This document shows, piece after piece, positions 46,112 through 58,011 of a stretch of 64,000 nt of DNA (its first letter is position 1; each line of letters opens with the position of its first letter). Below the pieces are notes generated by a model, which ran no database searches, was not told where the DNA came from, and saw only the letters and a list, made by a program, of their open reading frames with translations. This stretch comes from Arachis hypogaea (taxonomy: Eukaryota; Streptophyta; Magnoliopsida; Fabales; Fabaceae), in the NCBI RefSeq assembly GCF_003086295.3, contig NC_092050.1:152836699-152900698 (forward strand). Direction: 5' to 3'. The position numbers were made by a program, and so were the translations under genes.

Positions 46112-47928
46112 TGATGGTTTTAGTGGCTAAGAGAAGGGGGTTGAATCTTAGCCCACTTTTTGCTTGCTAACACTTGCTGGACTTAGAGGAGACTTTTCTG
46201 TTTTTAGCTCGTCCCTAGCTACGAGACTTTTTCATTTTGTCTCGTCACTTGGCATGAGACATTTTTGGTTTTTGCTCCTGTACAGTAGAAAACAGAAATG
46301 AAGTAGGAGAGAAGGAAGATTACACCAAGATATATCCTGGTTCAACTGCTAAGTGCAGTACAACCTACATCCAGTCTCCATCACAACAATGATGGAATTT
46401 CACTATAATCAACCTGATTACAAACTGTAAAGTGCTAACCCAACTTACAAGGGGATTCCCACAGAATCATAAAACACAACATAGATGAACAAAGGAACTC
46501 TAAGACATCTATGGCTTTTTCTTTTAATTTTGCACTCTCTGCCTTTTTCCGCTCTATGGCTTTTTCATACAAACCTCACTGTTTGCCTTTTTCCATGAGA
46601 CTTAAGACATGACAAAATTAAACAGAAAAATACAAAACATAATACATTGAAGGAGAAGAAAATCTGTAAGCTTAGGTAGCTCTGAGAATCCTGTGCCTTG
46701 CACTCTCACTGCTTACTTCTAACTCCTTGCTCCAACCAGTGGATGTTCCCCCTTTTTATAGAAGAGAGAAGCCTCCACACTTGAAGCCAAAAACCCAAGC
46801 CAACTTCTTCTTCCTTCAAGAAACCGGTTCGGCCACACAGAGAGAGATGAGATAACCATGCAGTAACCAACATGCAATTACCTCTAGTCCTTCCTTGGTC
46901 ATCACTCTTCATCAATCCGAGCTCTCCATCCTTGGCTTGCTCTCCAAGATGGATTTCTGGCCCTTGATGCTTCATGATGATGATGACTTCATCTGCTTCA
47001 ATCTCTGCCTCTACCATCACTTCGCCACTCTAGCTACTTCCTGTGGTGGTTGAGCAGAATCAAAGACAAGCCATGCCTCCAAGAATCTCACCTTGCTGGC
47101 CGAAATCTTCTTCTTCCTTTTTGAGCATGAAGAACCCAAGATTACCTCACCAAATCTATCCATATTTGGTGACAATCTCAGCCACAGCTCATTTTTATTT
47201 TAGTATGTTTTCTTGCCATCATTAGCTTGATGGTCTTGATGCATGCAGCTCCTTCTTTCTTTTGGTAGCTGAACATAGCTTCCATTACTTCCTGGATAAT
47301 GACCGAAGAAGAAGAAAGAATGAGAGAGAAAAGAGAATCTGAAGAAAAGCAATTCAAAGTGGTTTAAACAAATTAATTGAAAATAACTTGCTTTTACTTC
47401 CCTTAGTGTGGCGTGTAGCAATGATACCTTCAATCAAATCAATGTCAAATTCTCTCTCATGTTTCCAATGCTAGCAATTAAGTTTTGAAATCCATCCCTA
47501 ATAAAGAAATGGAATCCGTTGAAAGCATGGAGCCAACTTGCTTTCCTTTTAACTTGGTTTTGGACCAAGCTTGGAAACATTCATCAAAAATAATATTGGG
47601 CTTGGTAGCATCTAAATTTAATCTGGCCCAATTGGTAACATTTGCTTTCCTGATAAATTTTTGGATCATGCATAAAACACATAGGAAAGCTTTTTCAATT
47701 TGATTAAGTTGGCCCAAGTAACGTAAAAAACAATTCAGCCATATTCAACATATATTATCAAAACCAAAGGCTGAATGTGATTGGGCTTGCACCAGGATTA
47801 TTTTTCAGCCCATGTAAACCCTGCACGGCAAAATTAATTTAATTAACATATATAGATTAGATTAACAATTTTGCTGTTAATAATGTTTGATCATCATCAA
47901 TTTAATTTAGAGTTTTCCAAACTCATCA
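46112..47928 (-). repeat. 3' LTR of the Copia element
   Basis: TGATGAGTTTGG... to ...ACCATCA on the minus strand. A polypurine tract (aatggggagat) lies just outside at 47929-47939. The short frames in it (46706-47020, 47200-47433, 47478-47717) recur in the other LTR and are not genes. Confidence 0.9.
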
Positions 47929-48848
47929 ATCTCCCCATTGATGACAAACATTATTAAAATTGAAATGGAAAGAAATCTAAAAAAATTTGAGTATGAGTAC
48001 TCCCTTTGAAGATTGAATTTCTCCCCCTTTCTAAATGTCACATGGCTCCCCCTTAATGTATGCTTATTTTACCAAGGGAAGCACTAACCTGTAACATTTT
48101 AATCAAGCTTCAAGTAACAATGTTATTCAACATATTTATTTTAAAATGTTGAATGCTTGATTTATGAGCAGAGTGTGATGATAATCAAAACTCATTTGTT
48201 ATCAATAAATTAATTTTCTGCTCAAACTTTACACACATCAACTGATTTCAAAACAATGTAGTTCAAAAAATTTTCAAATATTTTCAGTCAAGATATCAGA
48301 GCAATATTATTCAAGTAAGAAAATATTTTTGAATCACTCATGATCACATCAAGAACATTGCAGCTGTTAGATACTGCCAAAAATAAATTTTCAAACCAAC
48401 ATGTTTACCAAGATGAATAAGAATATTCCTATTTCAATACAAGCATGTTCATCAAGATAAATCAACAATCAGGCATTCATATGATCAATACAAATATATT
48501 GTGAAACATCATCATAAACCAAATGCCAAATGCATTTCCAACAGTAGTAACCATAGTGAAACAAATGCAATAACAACATGCATTCTTTGAATAAGGGTGA
48601 TCATGAATTTTCAATTGAAAATTTCATCCCCTGTTTCATTAGTTTCAATTTCAATTTTGGAAACTAATTTTCCTCCCCCTTTTGTCATCAAGGGGCACCT
48701 GCACAAAATATGAACAACACAACAAAATATCCATAATAAAGTAACAAGAGTGTATCAAAGTATCATAGAGCAGTGAGTATCAAGTCATGCTCCTACAAAA
48801 ACAGATTGAGCCTAATGGAGCCAATATCAAGTAAAAGTAAAGAAACAG

Positions 48849-49900
48849 TCATTTATCATCAGAAATATTGAACTCTGAACCGGAATCATCTTCGTAATCC
48901 CCTATCCCCATTTCATCATCAAAGCTTTTAATCATGAAACCAACTCGTTCGTGACATTTCTTCCAAGCCCTTTCCTGTTCATATTCCAATTTCCGGGCAG
49001 CCTTGTGAGATTTACGTATTAACTTGGCCATGTTGCAAAACTCTTTGAGAACTTCCCGGATTGATGCAGTGACATTTGAGGGTTCAGGACGGCTCTCCAG
49101 ATCGCTGAGAGATGGTTTAGAGTGAACAGACTGCTTGCCTTTCTTGCCCGAAACTCCTCCTCCTTTAATCATGAAAACCTTGTTCTCAACAGATTCATTA
49201 GACAAATCAACCTTAAAATACTCAAATATACATGTGAGGAACATGCCATATGGAAGATTAGCCTTTTTAGTACTTTTTACTGCTTCCCACATATGACGTA
49301 TCATAATATAAGCAAATGAAATTAGAGAAGAAGTAATGAGAGCAAATAGGATAATAGAATCAGAAACTGTTACTCTATGGTGAGAACCACTTTGGTGGCC
49401 AGATTTTCACGATTCACCAAGTAAGAGGGGCAGAGATGTCGTTTCAGCAAGACATCTTTATGAAATTCATAGAACGCACATGAGTAGAACCGAGAGGGAT
49501 CAAAATGTGAGTGAGCTTTGTGAAACTTGTTCTTGAATTCGAGGGACTCCAAATTTGCAGGCTCTCTTGTGTCATGTAACACAAAACTTTTCTGCTTCTT
49601 TTGAGAGCTTTTTGCATGTGGAGTAGATCTCTTTGGTGATGATGAAGGGGGCGAGGTATGTGATTCTTCTTCATCTTCTTCAACGCTGGGTTGCTTGCTC
49701 TTTCCAGTTTTGCCTCTCCCTGATGTTTTCTGAGCAACTACCTTTCGGCGCATGGTTTCGGTCCTTTTGGAAGGTGGTGAATGGGTGGAAGAAGAGGTAG
49801 AATGGAGATGGATATGCGTATGGGTTGGAGGTGATGAAAAGGGTGGATTCTTTGGAATGGGGGTTCGGCTACTTCTCCTAAGTGAAGTTTTCTTTTTCAT
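48849..49900 (-). pseudogene. Copia 3' extra ORF (env-like position), broken
   Basis: Same strand as pol, between the RT stop and 3' LTR. The first part (49900-49370, 176 codons) starts MKKKTSLRRSSRTPIPKNPP, is Lys/Ser/Pro-rich, and then has a globular-looking block (FHKAHSHFDPSRFYSCAFYE). After the stop near 49372 a different frame continues through about 49365-48849 (ITSSLISFAYIMIRHMWEAV, NLPYGMFLTCIFEYFKVDLS) and ends in a charged, acidic tail. The blocks resemble the 'putative plant transposon protein' domain found in many legume repeats, with its middle part missing. I see no signal peptide or transmembrane anchor to support a true envelope protein. Confidence 0.55.
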
Positions 49901-50342
49901 GATAGAATGAATGGAAAAGTTGAATATGAAAGGGTGAATGCCGAAAGAGAGTGAGGGTGGAAGGAGGTTAGTGGTACAATAAATGAGGATTGGAGAGAGA
50001 TGATGGGAAAGTTAATGACCATAATGGCGCGGTTATTAACCAAATGGGAGTTTCAAAAAAAAGGGAGTTTCCTTGAATCAAGGGATTAGTTGGAAGGAAA
50101 AGATATGATTTGACAACATGCTTCTTCCAACAAGATATGAAAAGACAATCCAAGGGATTTTGTGATTTTATTTTTCAAAGAAAGAATAACTAACTAAACT
50201 GCCATGGTGGGGTCAGGAATTATTAGGTGGGCCCATGAAAATTTAAATCTGCGTTGCCTCCCCCTTGATCATAGCTCCTCCATCAAGCCTGCATTTTTAT
50301 CTCGTCCTAATCTACGAGACAAAACTGAACAGAGTTAAAAGT

Positions 50343-51823
50343 TCACAGGTTTTCAATGAAACTTAAATCAAACATTCCCAATTTTTTTCTCAAGGTGCAG
50401 AATCTGTCTTCACATAGGGATTTTGTAAAAATATCAGCAATTTGGTCTTCAGATTTTACAAATTGAATATCAATAGTTCCCTTTTGCACATGTTCTCTAA
50501 TGAAATGATATTTAATTTCAATGTGCTTTGTTCTTGAGTGCAAAACAGGATTTTTTGAAATATTTATAGCACTCATATTATCACAAAATAAGGGTATACT
50601 ATTGATTTTTAATTTGTAATCTTCTAATTGTGTTTTTAACCAAATTAATTGAGTGCAACATGTAGATGCGAAAATGTATTCTGCTTCAACTGTGGATAAA
50701 GCCACTGTGGCTTGCTTTTTGCTTGACCACATATTGAGTGAGCTTCCAAGGAAGCAACACATGCCAGATGTGCTTCGTCTATCCACTCTATCTCCCGCAA
50801 AATCTGCATCACAAAACCCTACTGCACAAAAGTCATCAGATTTAGGATACCATAATCCATAATCACAAGTTCCCTTAATGTATCTAATGATGCGTTTAAC
50901 AGCCGTGAGATGGGATTCTTTTGGGTGAGATTGGAACCTTGAACATACACCCACACTTTGGACAATATCCGGTCTAGAGGAGGTAAGGTACATGAGTGAA
51001 CCTATCATTCCCCTATACCTTGTTTCATCCACATCTTGACCATCATCATCCTTTTCAAGTTTTGTGTTAGGATGCATTGGAGTACCCATTGATTTAGAAT
51101 TTTCTAGGCCAAACTTTTTGATAAGCTCTTTTGCATACTTTCCTTGGTAAATAAAAGTACCACTAGGAGTTTGTTTAATTTGGAGGCCAAGAAAGAAAGT
51201 AAGCTCTCCCATTAAACTCATTTCAAACTCACTAGTCATGAGTTTTCCAAACTCTTCACACAAGGAAATGTTGGCCGATCCAAATACAATGTCATCAACA
51301 TAAACTTGAACAAGGAGTATATCATCATTAGATGCTTTAATAAATAAAGTAGTGTCGGTGGTTCCCCTTTGAAATTGATTTTCCAACAAGAAGGCACTAA
51401 GCCTTTCATACCAAGCTCTTGGAGCTTGTCTAAGACCATAAAGAGCCTTAGTTAATTTAAAAACATGATTTGGAAACTCTTTGTGTTCAAAACCGGGGGG
51501 TTGTGCCACATACACTTCTCTATCAATAAAGCCATTAAGGAAAGCACACTTAACATCCATTTGAAACATTTTGAAACCTTTATGGGCGGCATAGGCAAGA
51601 AGCAATCTAATTGCTTCCATTCTAGCTACCGGAGCAAAAGACTCATCAAAATCTATACCCTCTTCTTGATCATAACCTTGGGCCACTAATCTAGCCTTGT
51701 TACGAACAACTTGTCCATCCTCACCAAGTTTATTTTTAAATACCCACTTAGTACCCGTTACCTTCTTACCATCCGGATGAGGTACTAATGTCCAAACCTC
51801 ATTCTTGTCAAATTGAGCAAGCT
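50343..51823 (-). pseudogene. Copia reverse transcriptase-RNase H
   Basis: Open from just after a TAG at 51824-51826 to the stop at 50343. [42 protein letters not shown], then [14 protein letters not shown] (catalytic Asp), [15 protein letters not shown] and the YVDDIVFGS active site. RNase [32 protein letters not shown] and the final ADIFTKSL. The sequence is complete for both domains, but the TAG upstream cuts it from integrase and gag, so no full polyprotein is made. Confidence 0.85.
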
Positions 51824-51826
51824 CCT

Positions 51827-52600
51827 ATTGCATGGCCTTGACCCATGATGGATCTTCAAGAGCTTGTTTGACATTGTTGGGCTCCATTTGTGACAAGAAA
51901 GCGAAGTTGCTAGGTTCGGTTTGCCTTTTGGTGGATGATCTTGTTGTTACTCCTTGAGAGGGATTACCAATGATGAAGTCATGAGGATAACCTCTCATGG
52001 ACTTCCATTCTCTAGGCTTTCGGATAGGTGTAGAGCTTTGATGAACTTCTGGTGGTCTCACTGTTTCAGTTGCTCATGCCTGCTCAGGAGACAAAATGGA
52101 AATGTCTCCTCCAATCTGACGAGATAAAATTGGACTGGCAGATTCTTCATTCTGAACAGATTTGGGATTTTCTTTGCTTGTTCCAGCTTCTTCACCATCT
52201 GAATTATTATCTATCACAGTACTGGGAATTAAGTTAGAATCACAAAAAGTAACATGTATGGATTCCTCTATAGTCCTATGCTCCTTGAGATAAATTCTAT
52301 AGGCCTTGCTTGTGGTGGAATATCCAACAAACATTCCTTCATAGGATTTTGGATCAAACTTTCCAAGATTTTCTTTATTATTAAGCACAAAACATTTGCA
52401 TCCAAAAACATGAAAGTACTTAAGATTTGGAGGGGTTCCTTTCTATAGCTCATAAGGGGTTTTCTTTAATCCTTTTCTAATGATTCTTCTATTCAAAATA
52501 TAACATGCTATGTTCACAGTTTCAGCCCACAAAAATTTAGGAATTTCATTCTCACATAGCATAGCCCTAGTCATCTCTTGAAGGCTTCTATTCCTTCTTT
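51827..52600 (-). pseudogene. Copia integrase C-terminal and linker, broken
   Basis: Readable pieces: FHVFGCKCFVLNNKENLGKF and FDPKSYEGMFVGYSTTSKAY (52450-52300), a variable linker to a TGA near 52076, then STPIRKPREWKSMRGYPHDF to the TAG at 51824-51826. A frame change occurs near 52443. Confidence 0.75.
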
Positions 52601-53524
52601 CAACCACCCCATTTTGTTGGGGGGGTTCTAGGACATGAAAAATTATGAGAAATTCCTAAGTCATCACTGAATTTTTCAAAATCTTGATTTTCAAATTCTC
52701 TTCCATGATCACTTCTCAAATGGGCAATTTTCAAATCCTTTTCGTTTTGAATTTTCTTGCAAAGAGTGAAAAAAGCATGAAAAGCATCATTCTTTTGAGC
52801 AAGGAAAAGTATCCAACCAAATCTAGAGTAATCATCTACCACCACAAGACCATAGTGTTTACCTCCTAAACTTTTGAGTTCTAGTAGGACAAAAAAGATC
52901 AATATGTAACATCTCTAATGGCCTTTTGGTTGAGATTCCTTCTTTTGATTTAAAAGATGATTTTACTTGTTTGCCCAATTGGCAAGCATCACAAGTAAGA
53001 TCCTTATCAAACTTAATATTTGGAATTCCTCTAACCAAATTCTTTTTGACTAGCTTAGAAATTTGGTACATGCTAGCATGACCCAACTTTCTATGCCAAA
53101 GCCATTTTTCAGATTCAAGAGATGTAAAGCATGTTACATTTTGTTCCTTTAAATCCTCAAGAGTTAGTCCATACACATTGTTGCATCTTTTGGCTTCAAA
53201 TAAAATATTCCCAGTTTTCTCACAAACAACCAAGCAAACAAACTTCTTAAAAATAACTTCAAAACCTAAATCACACAATTGACTAACACTAAGCAAATTA
53301 TGTTTCAAACCATGTACAAGGAGAACATCATTTATACAAGAAGAAAAATTTTTACCAACTTTCCCAACAGCCACTATTTTTTCTTTTGCATCATCACCAA
53401 AAGTGACAAGTCCTCCATCATATTCATCAAGCTTTATGAAGAAGGTTGTCTTTCCGGTCATATGCCTAGAGCATCCGCTGTCCATATACCACATATTTTC
53501 TTTCCGTTTGGATGCTAGACACAC
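52600..53524 (-). pseudogene. Copia protease and integrase core, frameshifted
   Basis: The protease motif is WYMDSGCSRHMTG. The pre-integrase zinc finger follows: LWHRKLGHASMYQ with CDACQLGKQVKSSF. The frame shifts near 52865-52875, after FCPTRTQ. The integrase core resumes with GKHYGLVVVDDYSRFGWILF and IAHLRSDHGREFEN, but shifts again at a run of C residues near 52620 where PQQNG is expected, so the catalytic Glu region is out of frame. Confidence 0.8.
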
Positions 53525-53537
53525 CTACAAAACAAGC

Positions 53538-55249
53538 TTAAGTGACCTTAGGTATCCAAATTTTCTTGGATCCTTTCACGTTAAACCATCTCTTATGTCC
53601 TAAGCCATTGTAATCAAAAACAACTTTACAAACTTTATCACCAATCATTCTTTCACCAAAGAAACATTGAATAGGAAAGTGTCCATTTCGATTGCATAGC
53701 CTACAAAATCTTGGAGTTGCTGTTTTGTTAAAGTAGGTTGGGTCTTGATACCTTGTATCATTTGAAGATGAAGCAATGTTTTCAAAATGAGATTTTTCAG
53801 ATTTATAAAATCCCAACCCAGCTTTATCATAAAGAGGTTTTTGACTAGCTAGGATTTGATTCAGATTTTCAGAACTTTGGGTGAACTTGGCTAAGTCTTC
53901 CTTAAGTCTTTTAACCTCTTTAAGCAACTCTTCATTTTGCTTAAAACAATCCACATATGCAAGAACGGAATGATTACTTTCACAGCTCTTAATTTGAGCT
54001 CTTAACTGCTTATTTTCTTCAACAAGATCACAAGCAGTTTCGGCCTCTCTCACTTTCTCTTTAAGAAAACTGTTTTCAGCTTTAAGAATGGTGATTTGTT
54101 GTTCAAGTTCTTGATTTTCCAACAGAAAGCATCTTATTTTTTCAGAAAGGTGGTCTATCATAAGATGAAGATCCTCAATGTTAGGGTTATGAAAGACTAC
54201 CTGATCTATGTGATCTGCCATGAGACATGGTTGTGACTTGGTCTCGATTTCTTCATCATCATCATCTGAGTCATTCTCCAAGTCTTCCCATGTGGCCATC
54301 AGTCCCTTCTTCTTTACTCTTTTCGGCTTCTCCTCCTTCTTTAACTTGGGACAATCAGATCTGAAATGTCCTATTTCCTTGCAATTGTAACAGGTTACTT
54401 TACTAAGGTCTTTCTTCATCTTCCTTGAGCTGCTACCTTTGCCTTTGAGCTTCACCATTTTCCTAAATTTTCTGCAAACAACACAAACTCATTTTCAGAA
54501 GAGTTATCACTGGATTCATCATCCAGAGGGTTAGTCACAGAAGAAAAAGCAATTCCTTTCTTTTTTGAATCTTTTTTCAAATAGGTATTTTCAAAAGCAA
54601 GAAGATTTCCTCTCAAATCATCAACTGTCATGGAATCTAAGCTACTGCTCTCAGAAATAATTAAAGCTTTTGTTTCCCACTCTTTTGTAAGACATCTCAA
54701 CACTCTTCTCACTAGCACAGATTCTGAATGTGTAATTCCCAGAGCATCTAAGCCAACAATGATGGTGTTGAACCGTTCGAACAGTTCATCAATGGACTCT
54801 CCTTCCTTCATTGCAAACATTTCATACTCTCTATTCAACATGTCTGTCCGAGTCTTCTTTAAAATGGTGGTTCCTTCATGGGTGATTTGTAATTTGTCCC
54901 AGATTTCCTTTGCAGTTGTGCATCTTGATACCCGTCGGTACTCCTCAAAGCTGATAGCACAGTTTAGCAGATTTACTGCCTTGGCATTTAATTCTATCTT
55001 CTTCCTATCTTCCTCAGTCCATCTTGCTTCTGGTTTAAGAGTGACTACTCCTTCTGCACTTGTGGTAGTTGGAAATTGAGGCCCTTCCAGGATAATCTTC
55101 CAAAGTCTGTAATCCACTGCTTGTACAAATATCTTCATCCTCTCCTTCCAATAGGTATAATTTTTCCCATTGAAAAGAGGAGGTCTGTTGCTTGATTGAC
55201 CTTCAGTCAGATTATAGGACACCACATTTACGCCACTGTTTTCTACCAT
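53538..55249 (-). pseudogene. Copia gag, frameshifted
   Basis: The likely start is ATG 55249 (MVENSGVNVVSYNL), shortly after the primer site. The gag polypeptide domain (UBN2 type) is clear: LFNGKNYTYWKERMKIFVQA, AKEIWDKLQITHEGT, ESIDELFERFNTIIVGLDAL. A one-base shift at about 54455-54465 separates it from the zinc knuckle CYNCKEIGHFRSDCPK (CX2CX4HX4C). A coiled coil of about 100 residues and a second knuckle-like block (CRLCNRNGHFPIQC) follow, ending at 53538. Confidence 0.85.
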
Positions 55250-55289
55250 GAGGATCTTTACTCCAAGCTGCAAAGCTTGATCTCTTTGA

Positions 55290-55309
55290 GACCAAACTCT
55301 GATACTAAT
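55290..55309 (-). other. Primer-binding site, initiator Met tRNA type
   Basis: Directly after the 5' LTR on the minus strand: attagtatcagagtttggtc. The core TATCAGAG is shared with the usual iMet site of plant Copia elements; the TGG start has become TAG. Confidence 0.6.
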
Positions 55310-57128
55310 TGATGGTTTCAGTGGCTAAGAGAAGGAGGGGTTGAATCTTAGCCCACTTTTTGCTTGCTAACACTTGCTGGACTTAGAGGAGACTTTTCTG
55401 TTTTTAGCTCGTCCCTAGCCACGAGACTTTTTTATTTTGTCTCGTCACTTGGCACGAGACATTTTTGGTTTTTGCTCTTGTGCAGTAGAAAACAGAAATG
55501 AAGTAGGAGAGAAGGAAGATTACACCAAGATATATCCTGATTCAGCTGCTAAGTGCAGTGCAGCCTACATCTAGTCTCCATCACAACAATGATGGAATTT
55601 CACTATAATCAACCTGATTACAAACTGTAAAGTGCTAACCCAACTTACAAGGGGATTCCCACAGAATCATGAAACACAACATAGATGAACAAAGGAACTC
55701 TAAGACATCTATGGCTTTTTCTTTTAATTTTGCACTCACTGCCTTTTTCCGCTCTATGGCTTTTTCATACAAACCTCACTGTTTGTCTTTTTCCATGAGA
55801 CTCAAGACATGACACAATTAAACAGAAAAATACAAAACATAATACATTGAAGGAGAAGAAAATCTGTAAGCTTAGGTAGCTCTGAGAATCCTGTGCCTTG
55901 CACTCTCACTGCTTACTTCTAACTCCTTGCTCCAACCAGTGGCTGTTCCCCCTTTTTATAGAAGAGAGAAGCCTCCACACTTGAAGCCAAAAACCCAAGC
56001 CAACTTCTTCTTCCTTCAAGAAACCAGTTCGGCCACACAGAGAGAGAAGAGATAACCATGCAGTAACCAACATGCAATTACCTCTAGTCCTTCCTTGGTC
56101 ATCACTCTTCATCAATCCGAGCTCTCCATCCTTGGCTTGCTCTCCAAGATGGATTTCTGGCCCTTGATGCTTCATGATGATGATAAATTCATCTGCTTCA
56201 ATCTCTGCCTCTACCATCACTTTGCCACTCTAGCTACTTCCTGTGGTGGTTGAGCAGAATCAAAGACAAGCCATGCCTCCAAGAATCTCACCTTGCTGGC
56301 CGAAATCTTCTTCTTCCTTTTTGAGCATGAAGAACCCAAGATTATCTCACCAAATCTATCCATATTTGGTGACAATCTCAGCCACAGCTCATTTTTATTT
56401 TAGTATGTTTTCTTGCCATCATTAGCTTGATGGTCTTGATGCATGCAGCTCCTTCTTTCTTTTGGTAGCTGAACATAGCTTCCATTACTTCCTGGATAAT
56501 GACCGAAGAAGAAGAAAGAATGAGAGAGAAAAGAGAATCTGAAGAAAAGCAATTCAAAGTGGTTTAAACAAATTAATTGAAAATAACTTGCTTTTACTTC
56601 CCTTAGTGTGGCGTGTAGCAATGATGCCTTCAATCAAATCAATGTCAAATTCTCTCTCATGTTTCCAATGCTAGCAATTAAGTTTTGAAATCCATCCCTA
56701 ATAAAGAAATGGAATCTGTTGAAAGCATGGAGCCAACTTGCTTTCCTTTTAACTTGGTTTTGGACTAAGCTTGGAAACATTCATCAAAAATAATATTGGG
56801 CTTGGTAGCATCTAAATTTAATCTGGCCCAATTGGTAACATTTGCTTTCCTGATAAATTTTTGGATCATGCATAAAACACATAGGAAAGCTTTTTCAATT
56901 TGATTAAGTTGGCCCAAGTAACGTAAAAAACAATTCAGCCATATTCAACATATATTATCAAAACCAAAGGTTGAATGTGATTGGGCTTGCACCAGGATTA
57001 TTTTTCAGCCCATGTAAACCCTGCACAGCAAAATTAATTTAATTAACATATATAGATTAGATTAATAATTTTGCTGTTAATAATATTTGATCATCATCAA
57101 TTTAATTTAGAGTTTTCCAAACTCATCA
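55310..57128 (-). repeat. 5' LTR of the Copia element
   Basis: 1819 bp, nearly identical to 46112-47928. On the minus strand TATAAAAAGGGGG lies at about 55948-55960 and is the likely core promoter, giving a U3 of about 1.2 kb. Confidence 0.9.
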
Positions 57129-57133
57129 ATTAT

Positions 57134-58011
57134 ATATATATAGCATAAAGGGTAATATGTGACATATCAATAGCACTCTATCCATAGTTATATGCATGAG
57201 ATGTTAAATTTTACTTGGATAGTGTCCACATTAAGTAAGGTAACCAAAGAAAATTAGCAAAAAACAGTCATAATTTGTCTTATTTAGTATTTATTAATTG
57301 TTGCGATAATTAATTAATGCTAAATAAAACAAATTCTTACTATTTTTTTTGTCTACCTAGCATTGCCCCCGTAAGTAAAATAGTAACGAGTGCTAAGAGT
57401 AATATATACCATGTAATTTGATGTAGGAAGGGTTTAAAATGATGTTAACGCCATTCAACTTTTCCATCAATTTTTCATGTAGCTTAAAAGCAATAAATAC
57501 TTGAGACTTACCTTTATTTTCTTATTAAAGGTCGCTAGCTAGATGTTAATAAATAGTATCAAAATGTACACGAATTATTGTAACACTTCCTTGTAGGGTA
57601 CACAGTACCTAAATAACTAAATTCAACTTTTAACTTAGGGCAGTCCCACCCTACAATAAATAAGCCAAATAAGTTCCATAATGGAGTTTTAACTTGACGT
57701 GAAAGTTACAAAGATAATTAATTATATCGATAAGAAACAAAAAATATTCATAAAAAATTATTAAAATTTATTATTTTTAATTTTATTTAATATACATTAC
57801 AATAAATAAATACTAAATAAAATAAAATAAAATTATTTAAATTAATTATTTTTTGTCTTTCTAATATTACTAAATTAAAAATATCTTATTAAGATACCTT
57901 TTATTATATTTATGTAGAAATAAAACTTAACAATATAAAAAAAAAATAGCTTAGGCTCGCTCTGAACAATAATAGTAAAGAATAGAAATTAAAACCAACA
58001 AGTCTTATACA
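57134..58011. other. Intergenic, 3' of the second P450 gene
   Basis: AT-rich; no gene, and I do not find the P450 3'-flank repeat seen beside the other copies. Confidence 0.4.

Larger units (their letters stand above)
46112..57128 (-). mobile_element. Ty1/Copia SIRE-type element, 11.0 kb
   Basis: Flanked by ATTAT on both sides (46107-46111 and 57129-57133). LTRs of 1817 and 1819 bp, an initiator-Met type primer site, and minus-strand gag, protease, integrase, RT-RNase H in Copia order, followed by a sense-strand extra ORF before the 3' LTR. Long LTRs plus a downstream ORF point to the SIRE/Maximus lineage. The LTRs differ by scattered, mostly transition changes (roughly 1-2% by eye), so the insertion is fairly recent, yet the coding frames already have several breaks. 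Confidence 0.92.

Noticed and set aside
46706..47020. 104-codon minus-strand ORF, repeated at 55906-56220
   Set aside because: It lies inside both LTRs and overlaps the R region just after the TATA box; conserved only because the LTRs are copies.
49444..49737. 97-codon minus-strand ORF
   Set aside because: Out-of-frame shadow of the Copia 3' extra ORF.
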